Below, in pieces: positions 33,501 through 41,284 of a stretch of DNA of 64,000 bases (positions within the stretch are counted from its first letter, which is position 1; each line of letters starts with the position of its first letter). The notes under the pieces were generated by a model, which was given only the letters and a program-made list of their open reading frames with translations, did no database searches and was not told the DNA's origin. Source of the stretch: Candidatus Thorarchaeota archaeon. GTDB lineage: Archaea > Asgardarchaeota > Thorarchaeia > Thorarchaeales > Thorarchaeaceae. The position numbers and the translations under genes are program-made. The stretch is taken from the NCBI GenBank assembly GCA_016840385.1, contig JAEOSL010000002.1, forward strand, positions 58,899-122,898. The letters run 5' to 3'.

Positions 33501-36337
33501 TCATCATATTCCTTTTCAGTCAGATACTGGTACGGTGTGTAGCACACTCGTGACAAGAATGGTTGTGGCGATGATGGAGCACTTGGAAGTACTATTCGCT
33601 TGATGTGCTCTTTTTCTTCCTCCTTTGAATCTCCGGATTCCTCTTTATAGAATCGTTGCAAGTGTGGGACAAATTCGAGGAGTGCCTCTTCGGCATCATC
33701 ATCCCATTCTACATGAGTCCCCTGTTTCTGACGGGAGTATGAAGAGGACCTGAGATAGAAGGTGTTCTGACTGATGATGTTCTCTTCTCTTGCACTGTCC
33801 GGACGGAATCTCTCACCCCACTTGTGCAGGGGAGGTATCAGGATTGGAGCGACTGTAAAGTCATCATTATTTTCTGTGACCAGCCACCGTTGATCATCGT
33901 CAACTGGCACATAGGAGCCATACCTTCGGGGAGCAGTGGGAATATTGTAGATTATCACATCCACAATGTTCATCCAGGGACTGGCACTATAGAAGGGAGC
34001 AATACTTCTTGTGTCATAGCGTTGACTTGTTTGGGTAGTTGGAACAGGTCTATCAAACCATAGTATTGTAGAATGCTCTGGAATATCATTCAGGAACTGA
34101 GTAAGGAACCTATTCATTAATGGTACTCTATCTCTTCTGTTTGAGCTCGGTACTCTATCAAAGCCAGTGACCACGATGACAGGTCGTCGTACTCCTTTGA
34201 ACTGGGACATGATATTCTGTTGGACTTGTGTGAGGGCGATAGTTCCTTGCAGATAAGATGAAACTGCTCCACTCAGGTCGATGAACCTGACACGTCTTCT
34301 GAGAAAGCGTTTGATACTGGATGGTTGTAATGTGGTCCTGAAGATACGCTTTCTCTTCTTTGGGGTTGCCAGTGCTCCTGAGAGGTCAAACCAGAGGACA
34401 TCTCTGTGGTTCCCCCTGGTCCGTTTGTGGAGAAGCTCAAGCCCATTCCATCGCGCCGCTATTTGTGCGGCAGACTGTGCAGGAGACCCCTTCCCTGATA
34501 CTGTGAGATAGAGGATGAACTCACGATTATCATCTCTTTTCTCTGAATAGTGAAAGGGGTCAAGATAATCGACCTTCTTGACAGGAGTGGCTTCTTTTCT
34601 CTCTGAGTCACTGAAGAGCACAAGACCCATTCTCAGATCTTTGACTTCAGGGTTGATATGAAAGTGTTCTCTCTTTGTCAGAGTTGCCCTCTCTGATTTG
34701 TGGTATGCTTCAAGGACTAGCTCCTTGATATTATCGCGAAGGAGTTCCCAATTCTCCTTAAGATCCACAACAAGTACGCCCTTCTTCAGACCTGTTGGTA
34801 GGTGGAGGTCTCTTCGAGCATATCGAGAATAACTCTTGATGATCTCTCTCTCGTAGGCATTTAGTTGTTCTCGCTCATAGTCAATGGGTGTAGCATCGAT
34901 AACTTGTTGCCATTCATCGTCTTCAGATCGTCTGAGTTCCTTTGTGTGCTCCATTACCCGTCTACTCCGGTCCTTTGACTTCGTGAAAGTAGCATACAGA
35001 TCCAAGTTGTAGAAGCAGCGCGTCTTAATTTCTAGTAGCATACATGGTTCCCAGATATATTCAAGATGAGCATCATCAGCTCGGTGGAGTTCCTTTCTCC
35101 TGAAGAGAATGATATCGACTCTTCCTCGACCATCTGTAACCGGCACCTCACAGACAATGAGGAACTCGGACTTTTCTGAAACCATCTCGTCCCCGTATCT
35201 GAAAATACTTGAGAGAGAGAAGGGTCGAGTGGTGAACTCTGAGTTGGATACAAAATCGTGGAATGAAACACCCAGAGTCCGGCTCTGTTCGAGAAGGTCC
35301 TTCAGGATATACCTTGCATCATTACGACCAAGAATCTTCTTCTTGATCAGTCCCTGTAATTCTTTGACGCGTTTCTTCAAATCAGAACTCCTCGTGACAT
35401 CACAACTATCAGCAAGGTCTGCAAAGAAGGAATCCAAGAGAGGATACTTGGAGTTGGAATTGAATGCCTCTTCTGTTATCATAGTATCTGATGAATCATG
35501 TTTGTCTTTGAAATTAGAGTCTACGAGAAACTTAGACAGGCTCTCTTTCAGGAAATGAGAAACCTCCCCTGTGATGGACAGTGGACGACCATTGGTCCCT
35601 CCGTACCTGGCACGAATCTCTTCTACAACTCCCCTGAGGACCTTTACACTCCCCCTGACAAAACCATATTCTATCTTCCTCTGTTCTGTATAGACCTGTT
35701 CAAGAAAGGGAGTAAGTCGTCGAACAAGTTCATCAAGATATCGTCGTGCATCCCTCATTGGGACTGAATACTTCAGGCACTGACGGACCAGCTCTAGTCC
35801 ATGGGGGCGTATCATATCTACAAAGTCAAGTTCAGCGGCTGTATGTTGGGGGGCAAATTCAGGGATACGAGCATTCCCAGGATAGACCCATCTTATTTTC
35901 CCATCCTCAGTGTAGGTTTTCATAGGTGGTGGGAATTGAAATTTTTCAGCTCCAATAGTTCTGATTATTGCTCCATAGTAGTCTGCAAGATTGTTGATGT
36001 ATTTCCTATCCTCTTTCCTCCGTTTTCTCTTGGTTTCAGTATTTCCGTAAGGTACTGAAGTATTGAGGACTATCTTGTGATGACTACGACGAGCATTTCT
36101 CTCAACTATTTGAAGATGGGATGCATCTGGTTTTCCTTTCTTCTTAGAATTGTAATATTTCTCTTTACCCTCCCTCAAGATTCTCTTAATTCCTTTACAT
36201 CCTTTTCCACCCTCATACAGATGTTTTGTGGCTTTAGTGGTCCTGGTTTTCGCTAGATATGCTGTTGCAGATAACCCTAGTTGCAGGGATCGGGTGAGAA
36301 CCTTCCCGGGGTGGGGAGGGAATCTTGTGGTCTTCAT
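30569..36337 (-). CDS. Giant (1922 aa) RecB/Cas4-type PD-(D/E)XK nuclease-domain protein
   Basis: A very large protein with no overall family match I can name. The N-terminal 120 residues are strongly basic. A PD-(D/E)XK nuclease core is visible: D408 in GRGRVDIILF, E436-I-K438 in CMLLEIKTR, and Q491-x3-Y495 in EQLNAYE, the QxxxY motif of RecB/Cas4 nucleases. A degenerate P-loop-like VSGKGS (about 613-618) and a strand-loop PVIVVTGFDRV (D727) could be a damaged NTPase. C1474-x2-C1477 and H1519/H1520 with C1523 may form a zinc finger. Two similar segments near the C-terminus (ISEGASLEDTTDTILDAIV and VSEGMTLETANEKLMDAVS) form an internal repeat. It is divergent from the TnpB-like gene. A role in DNA processing is inferred; the rest is unknown. 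Confidence 0.8.
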   Translation of the reverse strand: MKTTRFPPHPGKVLTRSLQLGLSATAYLAKTRTTKATKHLYEGGKGCKGIKRILREGKEKYYNSKKKGKPDASHLQIVERNARRSHHKIVLNTSVPYGNTETKRKRRKEDRKYINNLADYYGAIIRTIGAEKFQFPPPMKTYTEDGKIRWVYPGNARIPEFAPQHTAAELDFVDMIRPHGLELVRQCLKYSVPMRDARRYLDELVRRLTPFLEQVYTEQRKIEYGFVRGSVKVLRGVVEEIRARYGGTNGRPLSITGEVSHFLKESLSKFLVDSNFKDKHDSSDTMITEEAFNSNSKYPLLDSFFADLADSCDVTRSSDLKKRVKELQGLIKKKILGRNDARYILKDLLEQSRTLGVSFHDFVSNSEFTTRPFSLSSIFRYGDEMVSEKSEFLIVCEVPVTDGRGRVDIILFRRKELHRADDAHLEYIWEPCMLLEIKTRCFYNLDLYATFTKSKDRSRRVMEHTKELRRSEDDEWQQVIDATPIDYEREQLNAYEREIIKSYSRYARRDLHLPTGLKKGVLVVDLKENWELLRDNIKELVLEAYHKSERATLTKREHFHINPEVKDLRMGLVLFSDSERKEATPVKKVDYLDPFHYSEKRDDNREFILYLTVSGKGSPAQSAAQIAARWNGLELLHKRTRGNHRDVLWFDLSGALATPKKRKRIFRTTLQPSSIKRFLRRRVRFIDLSGAVSSYLQGTIALTQVQQNIMSQFKGVRRPVIVVTGFDRVPSSNRRDRVPLMNRFLTQFLNDIPEHSTILWFDRPVPTTQTSQRYDTRSIAPFYSASPWMNIVDVIIYNIPTAPRRYGSYVPVDDDQRWLVTENNDDFTVAPILIPPLHKWGERFRPDSAREENIISQNTFYLRSSSYSRQKQGTHVEWDDDAEEALLEFVPHLQRFYKEESGDSKEEEKEHIKRIVLPSAPSSPQPFLSRVCYTPYQYLTEKEYDDRVTRIEPLVRINHRREYRKSRLYGAPRKVTTHPPNVGLLRYNKRDIVNSTREELRGIRSVLKIIMKRHGEKQEWKDLITSLNGLVDRKNTSRNLPAEMFNVLRSVKTVLESHPISQKLWHQLRSNRTRISKGLAPEQELVLKKLNAQHTDLLSIIGNQFFLLLLTALYDADVSEPPRDLIEKLWQYLVPWQLMTLGFEPEYPAKHQTGVSVLDRSILVNRLARRAGSLKEQYKSKDVYELQFGKAVIVNDKEKHPSLLLSFQTRPESHEMNTIFIRLPSGIEGKLTEILHKLCRERPFWGETDLTRLGTLSDLVDLDISTDIMIATQGGVQGLWVLDSEKNVWTSIGSMDYYSRPREQVTLLMSVTLRKERELLDVSTQSVRIPGSFLRSMVEIGLGTVSAVFRKCKSVRCRVSLDTTEKMFRLSFFRAEEDKEITHLLIKRTVDVLEILRRPDFQCQQVVVDGHEMIWNRFRNIEYTGDAKILRPWVERREPFKTKELKLPATADQYLLMQKEKGLKLEVLHDRTTCPLCAVSKEELKERIQKHAGKILEYLRSMEGSQSQPDDILRDSMYHHGMCWRVMLRTTEELPENVRNLETITLSGPALAALLKTGSLIYMKDGLWVNHEFDVPQVNSLPREFRESIVLVEAYRELVPRALKEMRVPGSYLVKRKEQWIVSPNFHKDAVVWSAQSDTTGETYQGTSFTVLISEGASLEDTTDTILDAIVNTLPSDSVKGLSALREHIKDRLRDKGYKSKHLYSIELGVEGDSVTFYIESVTKSIPRCGLGSIEVSEGMTLETANEKLMDAVSEELKGEEFELEFPDETYDLLAKVLSEMKDEWGWELPDEKKKVVEPPLDPLTVAIDHGRVAEEVKELRRKGKSQQAPGVIDVLLEKVRPALQDNPPLISSFVDALLLKVEVLVSGELAGSVDSVTLLNVLDEIEKYSYHFEPQMLNSSTRFAKQVRWALALRVSLRKNL

Positions 36338-36507
36338 CTTGCTATCCTATTAATTTGGTCGTACAATATAAATAATATGTAGAGTATTTTGAATATTGAT
36401 ATCTAAGCCTAGAAGCAAAATCTGAATAAAATATGAGGTTAAATAGTCAATACAACTACTAATCTTGTTAAATATATTATGACTTTATATAGTATCTCCA
36501 AGGTTAA
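36338..36507. promoter_or_regulatory. Divergent promoter region between the giant gene and the TnpB-like gene
   Basis: A very AT-rich 170-base gap with several TATA-like stretches. It carries no CRISPR-type repeats. One 16-base motif, AAATATATTATGACTT (36470-36485), recurs at 36607-36622 inside the start of the TnpB-like gene. Confidence 0.5.
36470..36485 (+). repeat. 16-bp direct repeat upstream of the TnpB-like gene
   Basis: AAATATATTATGACTT occurs here and again at 36607-36622, 137 bases apart. The match extends to 19 bases with one mismatch. The second copy lies in the N-terminal codons, near two other possible Met starts. Confidence 0.5.
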
Positions 36508-38691
36508 ATGTCTGGAGAAAAGACGATGACACAAGATGTCCAGTGCCAATCCTGGAAGCAGGGGCATAGGTCTAAACCAAAGCCAAAGCACAAATCAATG
36601 ACTGGCAAATATATTATGACTTCATTACGAAGCGCATATCTTGTTGAATCGTTTTCTCTTAATTCTGTAGAGCGAGTTGTTTCTCGAAATGGTCAAGGAA
36701 AAAGACCGGACCCTAATTACCGAAGAGATAGAAAACAGGTTTCACAGCTTGCCTCTATCTTGAGAGGAAGTGGAAAGAAGGTCAAGAGCATAGACCTTGA
36801 AACTCTCACGCTTCATTTTAGTAACTACGTAGAGGCTGTGAATCTCCTTCTCTCACGGATTTATTCCGATCCTAAACGAGTAGATGACCTTGGTAAACAA
36901 TTGGCAGAGTACAGGGGTAGAGCATATACATTTCTCAGAAAGGAAAAGGACCTCTGTTATGAACACAATAAGGATATCAAAAAGCTGGTCTATGAACGAC
37001 TTCATCGGAATGTCCTTGAACAGACTGGCAGGATGCTCCTTGCTGACTGGACTCGAAGACAGTTGTTTACAGCTGCACTGAAGTACCTTGAAACCTCCCC
37101 TCAAGACACAGTTACTCTGCTTAGAAGGAAAAGGATTCCCTCCTTCTTGATCAGAAAGGTACGAGACTCCTGTGATTCCACAAAGAACAATGGCTCAGGG
37201 TATCATTACGCAATGGGAGTGTTAAGGCAGGTACGTCTTGCCATTGACACACACGTCCTTGATACTTTATGTTTCGAGATAGGTTGGAGAGCAAGACAAC
37301 GGAAGAAGGTTGCATCCTTACTGAAGAACAACTCAGTAGAGTATCAGCAAGTCTATGGTATTGTGACGAAACTTATTGAACACTGGGTAAAGAAGGGTTA
37401 TCCCTTTTCCACTCCTCAGCTTCGAAGTTATAGTCTTGACTTCTCTGCAAGTACTGAGAACTCTACAGGGCAGGGGTACTGGTTCACTCTTGACAATGAG
37501 CGAGAGAACGAGATACTCATGCATCTCAAACTCCCACCGGGAATTGATGGATCTCCTAATGATGATTCTCCTTACAATGAAAAGACCCTCACCTTTCGTT
37601 TCCTTGACTGGCTTCCTCGTGCTGCCAGCAATGATAGAAGGAAGGCAGAAACTGCCAGAGAGAAACGTGAGAAGAATCGGGCTGAGAGTCTAACCTTTCG
37701 TGCTGCAAAGTTCGAGGATATGCACACTCAACTCATGAATACAATTCAGTTCCAACATACAGCCCACAATCTATATAGACTGAAACAAAGAAAAGGCATA
37801 GACCCTGAGGAGATAATCAGACTCCAAGAGCAGGTCAAAGCCTTGAAGAGGTCGCGAAGGAGCGCCCCACCACGTCTTCTCTTAAGAGGACATAGAGTCA
37901 CATTACAAATCCCCTTCCTCTCTCCTAATGGAATAGTGAGCTCTGAAGTTTTTGGTGACCGGGAATACTCCACCAAGGCTGGTGCTGACAGGGGCCTAAG
38001 GGCTCCAGTGGCTCTGTCTGTGGAGAAGGAACAGTCCTTTGAGGACCTTCTCATCACTGTGGGGAACTTGGTGAAGAAGCGAGAGAGTATCAGAAAGTTT
38101 GTATCAGAGCTCACCTCTGAAGTTACATTGAAGAAGAACAACTGGGACAAGAAACGGTCAGGACAGAGTTATCCGACGCAGGTCCAGAAACAGGACCAAC
38201 TGATAGCAGCGTCGTGGAGAAAGATTCGTCGTCTGGACCGTGAGATTGCCCGTCAAGTTGCCTCAAGGACTGTATGGTTCTGTGAGGAGCATAGAGTGAA
38301 GAAGTTGTTCTTTGAGGACCTGCGGAGCTTTCAGGCTCATGCTGGTTCAAAGGACCTATCGTACAACCTCTCCTCCAACATGTGGGGGAAGATCATCGAC
38401 ACTGTTCGCTACATGCGGGAGTCACTGGGTCATAGCAAATATAGTGTGTGGACAGTGAACCCACGATATACTTCTCAGACCTGTCATGTGTGCGGAGAGA
38501 GAGGAGTAAGAGTAGAGGATGAAACCTCCACCACCGAGAGGAAGGGTGGTGAGTACTTCTACTGTTCCAAGTGCGATGAGCACTTCCATGCTGATATCAA
38601 TGCAGCACGGAACATAATTCATGTTCAAGATTCCAGTGTCGTTCCTGGAAGGACAAAGGACTCATGTCCAACTTTGCCCACTTTACAATGA
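36508..38691 (+). CDS. TnpB/Cas12-like RuvC nuclease (727 aa)
   Basis: RNA-guided-nuclease superfamily protein. The C-terminal third has all RuvC parts: D494 in GADRGLRAP, E603 in LFFEDLRSF and D696 in HADINAARNI. Between the last two is the zinc finger C659-x2-C662 ... C686-x2-C689. The family is known for cutting DNA using an RNA encoded at the 3' end of the gene (TnpB) or a crRNA (Cas12). At 727 residues it is far longer than usual TnpB (about 400), with some 490 residues before the first RuvC motif, overlapping the size range of small Cas12 proteins. The N-terminus is basic. The start is uncertain: ATG 36508, 36526 (after GGAG) or 36598. Confidence 0.9.
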   Translation: MSGEKTMTQDVQCQSWKQGHRSKPKPKHKSMTGKYIMTSLRSAYLVESFSLNSVERVVSRNGQGKRPDPNYRRDRKQVSQLASILRGSGKKVKSIDLETLTLHFSNYVEAVNLLLSRIYSDPKRVDDLGKQLAEYRGRAYTFLRKEKDLCYEHNKDIKKLVYERLHRNVLEQTGRMLLADWTRRQLFTAALKYLETSPQDTVTLLRRKRIPSFLIRKVRDSCDSTKNNGSGYHYAMGVLRQVRLAIDTHVLDTLCFEIGWRARQRKKVASLLKNNSVEYQQVYGIVTKLIEHWVKKGYPFSTPQLRSYSLDFSASTENSTGQGYWFTLDNERENEILMHLKLPPGIDGSPNDDSPYNEKTLTFRFLDWLPRAASNDRRKAETAREKREKNRAESLTFRAAKFEDMHTQLMNTIQFQHTAHNLYRLKQRKGIDPEEIIRLQEQVKALKRSRRSAPPRLLLRGHRVTLQIPFLSPNGIVSSEVFGDREYSTKAGADRGLRAPVALSVEKEQSFEDLLITVGNLVKKRESIRKFVSELTSEVTLKKNNWDKKRSGQSYPTQVQKQDQLIAASWRKIRRLDREIARQVASRTVWFCEEHRVKKLFFEDLRSFQAHAGSKDLSYNLSSNMWGKIIDTVRYMRESLGHSKYSVWTVNPRYTSQTCHVCGERGVRVEDETSTTERKGGEYFYCSKCDEHFHADINAARNIIHVQDSSVVPGRTKDSCPTLPTLQ
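38631..38669 (+). ncRNA. Hairpins at the 3' end of the TnpB-like gene, possible guide-RNA scaffold
   Basis: Two adjacent stem-loops overlap the last codons: TTCCAG (38631-38636) with CTGGAA (38645-38650), and GGACA (38651-38655) with TGTCC (38665-38669). In TnpB systems the omega RNA overlaps the 3' end of the gene and its guide is the sequence just beyond the element end. The position here fits, but the extent of any RNA is unknown. Confidence 0.35.
38664..38675 (-). repeat. 12-bp inverted repeat, right copy
   Basis: ATGTCCAACTTT is the exact reverse complement of the left copy at 30521-30532. It lies within the last codons of the TnpB-like gene and overlaps the second hairpin. Confidence 0.55.
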
Positions 38692-38693
38692 AC

Positions 38694-38701
38694 GATTTGG
38701 T
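38694..38701. repeat. Flanking 8-bp direct repeat, right copy
   Basis: GATTTGGT repeats the sequence at 30491-30498. It begins two bases after the TnpB-like stop codon. Confidence 0.4.
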
Positions 38702-38783
38702 CTGGTAAATGCGAGTATCCTTTTAAGAACAGAATAGACAGCCTCGTAAACTCACTCCCACATCTAGAATTGAGGAATACAAC

Positions 38784-39692
38784 TTGAGAATTGCAGCGAT
38801 ATCAGATCTACATGTGCTTCCTGATGGTAGTGATAGAGACCTCCTTGAAAGTATCAAGCGAAGAGTAAAAGAAGTAGACCCTGATGTCTTTGTCATTGCT
38901 GGTGATATCAGCGACCGTCTGGATATCCTATCTGATTCATTATCGCAACTGAATGTTGATTCATGCACTAATCTCTATGTAGCAGGAAATCATGATATTT
39001 GGTTCGAAGATGGAGAGAGTCCAAGCTCTGTTGAAAAATACTCAAAATACTTGGGTGAAGTCTGTAGTAAGAATGGTTTCATACATCTTCCCGATCATCA
39101 ATTCATCAGTGGAAATACTGCATTTGTAGGCAGCATCGGATGGTATGATTACTCATTCAGAAAACACGAGTTAGAAATTCCGATAGAACACTATGAACAA
39201 AAAGAGTATCGGGGTGCAGTTTGGTACGATTTATTCAAGATTGATTGGGGTTACAGAGATATAGAAGCTACAGACCTATTCAATCGAAAATTAGAATATG
39301 ATCTCTCAACGCTTCCCGAGAATATCACCCAAATTGTGTATGTGTCACATCATCTACCCTTTCGTGAATTAACAATCTACAAAAATCGACTTCCATGGGA
39401 TTTTCATAGTGCATTCATGGGTGCACAGAGCACCGGTAAAATCTTAGAGAATGATGGAAGAGTAATTTTGTCAATATCTGGACATAGCCATATCAGAAAC
39501 ATGATGTCTGCTGGAGAATTAACTGCAATTACTGTTCCCCTCGGGTATGGTAGACCTGATCTTGACAAGCTTGATGATTTTGTTAGAGATGCTGTTGCTG
39601 TGATAGAAATTACAAAGGACAGTGTCAACATCCCAGATTTTGTAAAAGGGGACATATGTGCGGACCTTCCATATATCGCTTCAAGGCACTAA
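38784..39692 (+). CDS. Calcineurin-like metallophosphoesterase
   Basis: A 302-residue phosphoesterase with the full metal-binding motif set: SDLHVLPDG (D8, H10), IAGDISD, AGNHD, VSHHLP and SGHSH. These residues hold a two-metal centre that hydrolyses phosphoesters. Start TTG 38784. The substrate is unknown. It lies just right of the proposed mobile element. Confidence 0.92.
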   Translation: MRIAAISDLHVLPDGSDRDLLESIKRRVKEVDPDVFVIAGDISDRLDILSDSLSQLNVDSCTNLYVAGNHDIWFEDGESPSSVEKYSKYLGEVCSKNGFIHLPDHQFISGNTAFVGSIGWYDYSFRKHELEIPIEHYEQKEYRGAVWYDLFKIDWGYRDIEATDLFNRKLEYDLSTLPENITQIVYVSHHLPFRELTIYKNRLPWDFHSAFMGAQSTGKILENDGRVILSISGHSHIRNMMSAGELTAITVPLGYGRPDLDKLDDFVRDAVAVIEITKDSVNIPDFVKGDICADLPYIASRH

Positions 39693-39774
39693 TTCGACTC
39701 GACACATTAATGAGTAGGAGAACCATCTACATCAGTTACTCTGCTTTGTGCTTCAATCAGAGGAAACCAAAGTC

Positions 39775-41196
39775 GTGAATAGTACAATGAAGAAACCTGG
39801 CTGGGAAATCATCGCCGCAATCGGAGTCATCATAATGACCATTATTGCGAGCTACTTTGTTTTAGTTCACAATATTGCCGCGGCAGTCCTTGTTATCTTC
39901 GCTGGTACATACATACTCATTTCCACAGAGAAAGTGAATCGGACCGCAATGTCATTATTAGGAGTGGCACTTGTAGGTGTGATTCTATTCATCGCATTAG
40001 AAATTTCCGTTCTTACCGGTATTGATTATGGTGGAGTGAAGTTTTCTGTACTCATCGCTCACATCGATTGGACCACAATTATCTTCATCATTGCAATGAG
40101 CATAATCGTGTCAGTAGCTGCTGCCTCAGGACTATTCCAATTTATTGGGTTAAAAATTGCGGCAAGAAGCGAAGGCGAACACAAAAAGCTATTCATCACG
40201 TTTCTTATTTTTGTATCAGCGGTCAGTCTATTTTTTGATACTGTTTCAACTATGCTTATTGCAGCGCCCCTCACTATTGAGATTTGTAGAGCTCTTGAAA
40301 TTGATTTCAAACCGTTCTTAATTTCTGAAGCGATCGTGTGTAATTTTTCATCAATACCATCGATTGTTGGTGCAGTACCGAATCTCGTTATTGCAGGTAG
40401 AACAGGATTGGATCCTGGGTTTCTCTTCATAGTTATGATGCCGCTTTCAATCATTCTCTTTCTTGTTAGTGTACCAATCTTACTGAGGTGGTACAATTCA
40501 ACATTTGGGATAACAGAAGAGATTAGAATAGATAGGGTTTTCTCAATTGATCCTACTACTATGATAAAAGACCGATGGGACTTCAATATCTCTGCAGGGG
40601 CCCTCATCCTCTTAGTTATTGGTTTTGCATTAGGACCAATATTTGGTATAGTTCCACCAATGGTGGCATTGGTCGTAGCAGGCTTCTTACTTCTCTTGGC
40701 ACATGAACGAGCGAATGAGTTCCTTAACAAGGTTGGATGGCCGACTGTATTCTTTCTAGTAGGTCTGTTTGGCCTGGTTGGAGCCCTTGAAATAACAGGT
40801 CTTATTGATGCATTGGCGGATGCTATTGCCCCAATTATTGGTAATGACGCAAATTTCGCCACTGTGTTTCTTATCTGGATACCTGCAATGCTTTCTGCCT
40901 TCCTTGATAATTTGCCAGTTTCTGCAGTACTTGCACCTATTGCACTAGAGTTCGGTGGATTGAGTCCTGTTATTCCTCTTGCGCTTGTCTTTGCAGTGAA
41001 CATTGGAGGATATATTTTCACACCACTCGGTTCACCTGCAAACATGGTTGCCATAGGATTATCAGAACGAGAACATGATCCGATTTCATTTATCGAGTTT
41101 GTGAAAATTGGAACACTTCTAGGACTTATCCATCTAACGATTGGAAGTGTATACCTAGTACTAGTAAATAATCTACTAGTTTTCCTTGGTGGATAG
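39775..41196 (+). CDS. ArsB/NhaD-superfamily ion transporter, copy 1
   Basis: A 473-residue membrane carrier with about 11-12 segments, of the ion transporter superfamily that includes ArsB, NhaD, CitM and the P protein. Family features are TYILISTEKVNRTAMSLLG near the N-terminus, DTVSTMLIAAPLTIEICRAL in the first half, and AFLDNLPVSAVLAPIA, NIGGYIFTPLGSPANMVAIGL in the second half. GTG 39775 is preferred after GAGG; ATG 39787 is an alternative. The substrate could be Na+/H+, arsenite or a dicarboxylate. It is followed by a paralogue. Confidence 0.85.
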   Translation: MNSTMKKPGWEIIAAIGVIIMTIIASYFVLVHNIAAAVLVIFAGTYILISTEKVNRTAMSLLGVALVGVILFIALEISVLTGIDYGGVKFSVLIAHIDWTTIIFIIAMSIIVSVAAASGLFQFIGLKIAARSEGEHKKLFITFLIFVSAVSLFFDTVSTMLIAAPLTIEICRALEIDFKPFLISEAIVCNFSSIPSIVGAVPNLVIAGRTGLDPGFLFIVMMPLSIILFLVSVPILLRWYNSTFGITEEIRIDRVFSIDPTTMIKDRWDFNISAGALILLVIGFALGPIFGIVPPMVALVVAGFLLLLAHERANEFLNKVGWPTVFFLVGLFGLVGALEITGLIDALADAIAPIIGNDANFATVFLIWIPAMLSAFLDNLPVSAVLAPIALEFGGLSPVIPLALVFAVNIGGYIFTPLGSPANMVAIGLSEREHDPISFIEFVKIGTLLGLIHLTIGSVYLVLVNNLLVFLGG

Positions 41197-41284
41197 CTAT
41201 CATTAAGAGCATGTATGATTACGCTCCGAGTGTCTGCAACAGTCAATAAAGAATCCAATAAAAAAGAACACATGAAGTGAAAAC

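Larger units (their letters stand above)
30499..38693. mobile_element. Candidate mobile element: giant PD-(D/E)XK protein gene plus TnpB/Cas12-like gene
   Basis: The block of about 8.2 kb contains only two divergent genes whose 3' ends face outward. Near the ends lie perfect 12-bp inverted repeats (30521-30532 and 38664-38675), and an 8-bp direct repeat lies immediately outside. The surrounding genes (FAD oxidase, metallophosphoesterase) are ordinary. No serine, tyrosine, HUH or DDE recombinase was recognised, so mobility is inferred from the ends and from the TnpB-like gene only. Confidence 0.5.

Noticed and set aside
30569..36337. The giant protein as a DDE, HUH, serine or tyrosine recombinase.
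   Set aside because: I found none of the signature motifs; only the PD-(D/E)XK set is convincing. A link to TnsA/TnsC-type transposition proteins was considered because of nuclease plus possible NTPase segments, but the P-loop is too degenerate to claim.
36338..38800. A CRISPR array serving the Cas12-like gene.
   Set aside because: No run of regularly spaced repeats is seen within or around the element; only one 16-bp direct repeat pair and short hairpins are present. No cas1 or cas2 either.
39404..39655. Minus-strand open frame inside the metallophosphoesterase gene.
   Set aside because: Wholly antisense to a gene with all metal-binding motifs; no independent support.
40059..41273. A long open frame (404 codons) on the minus strand opposite the first ArsB/NhaD-like carrier.
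   Set aside because: It mirrors a clear membrane transporter in the plus frame, and its product has no plausible domain or hydrophobic pattern. It is a codon-bias shadow.
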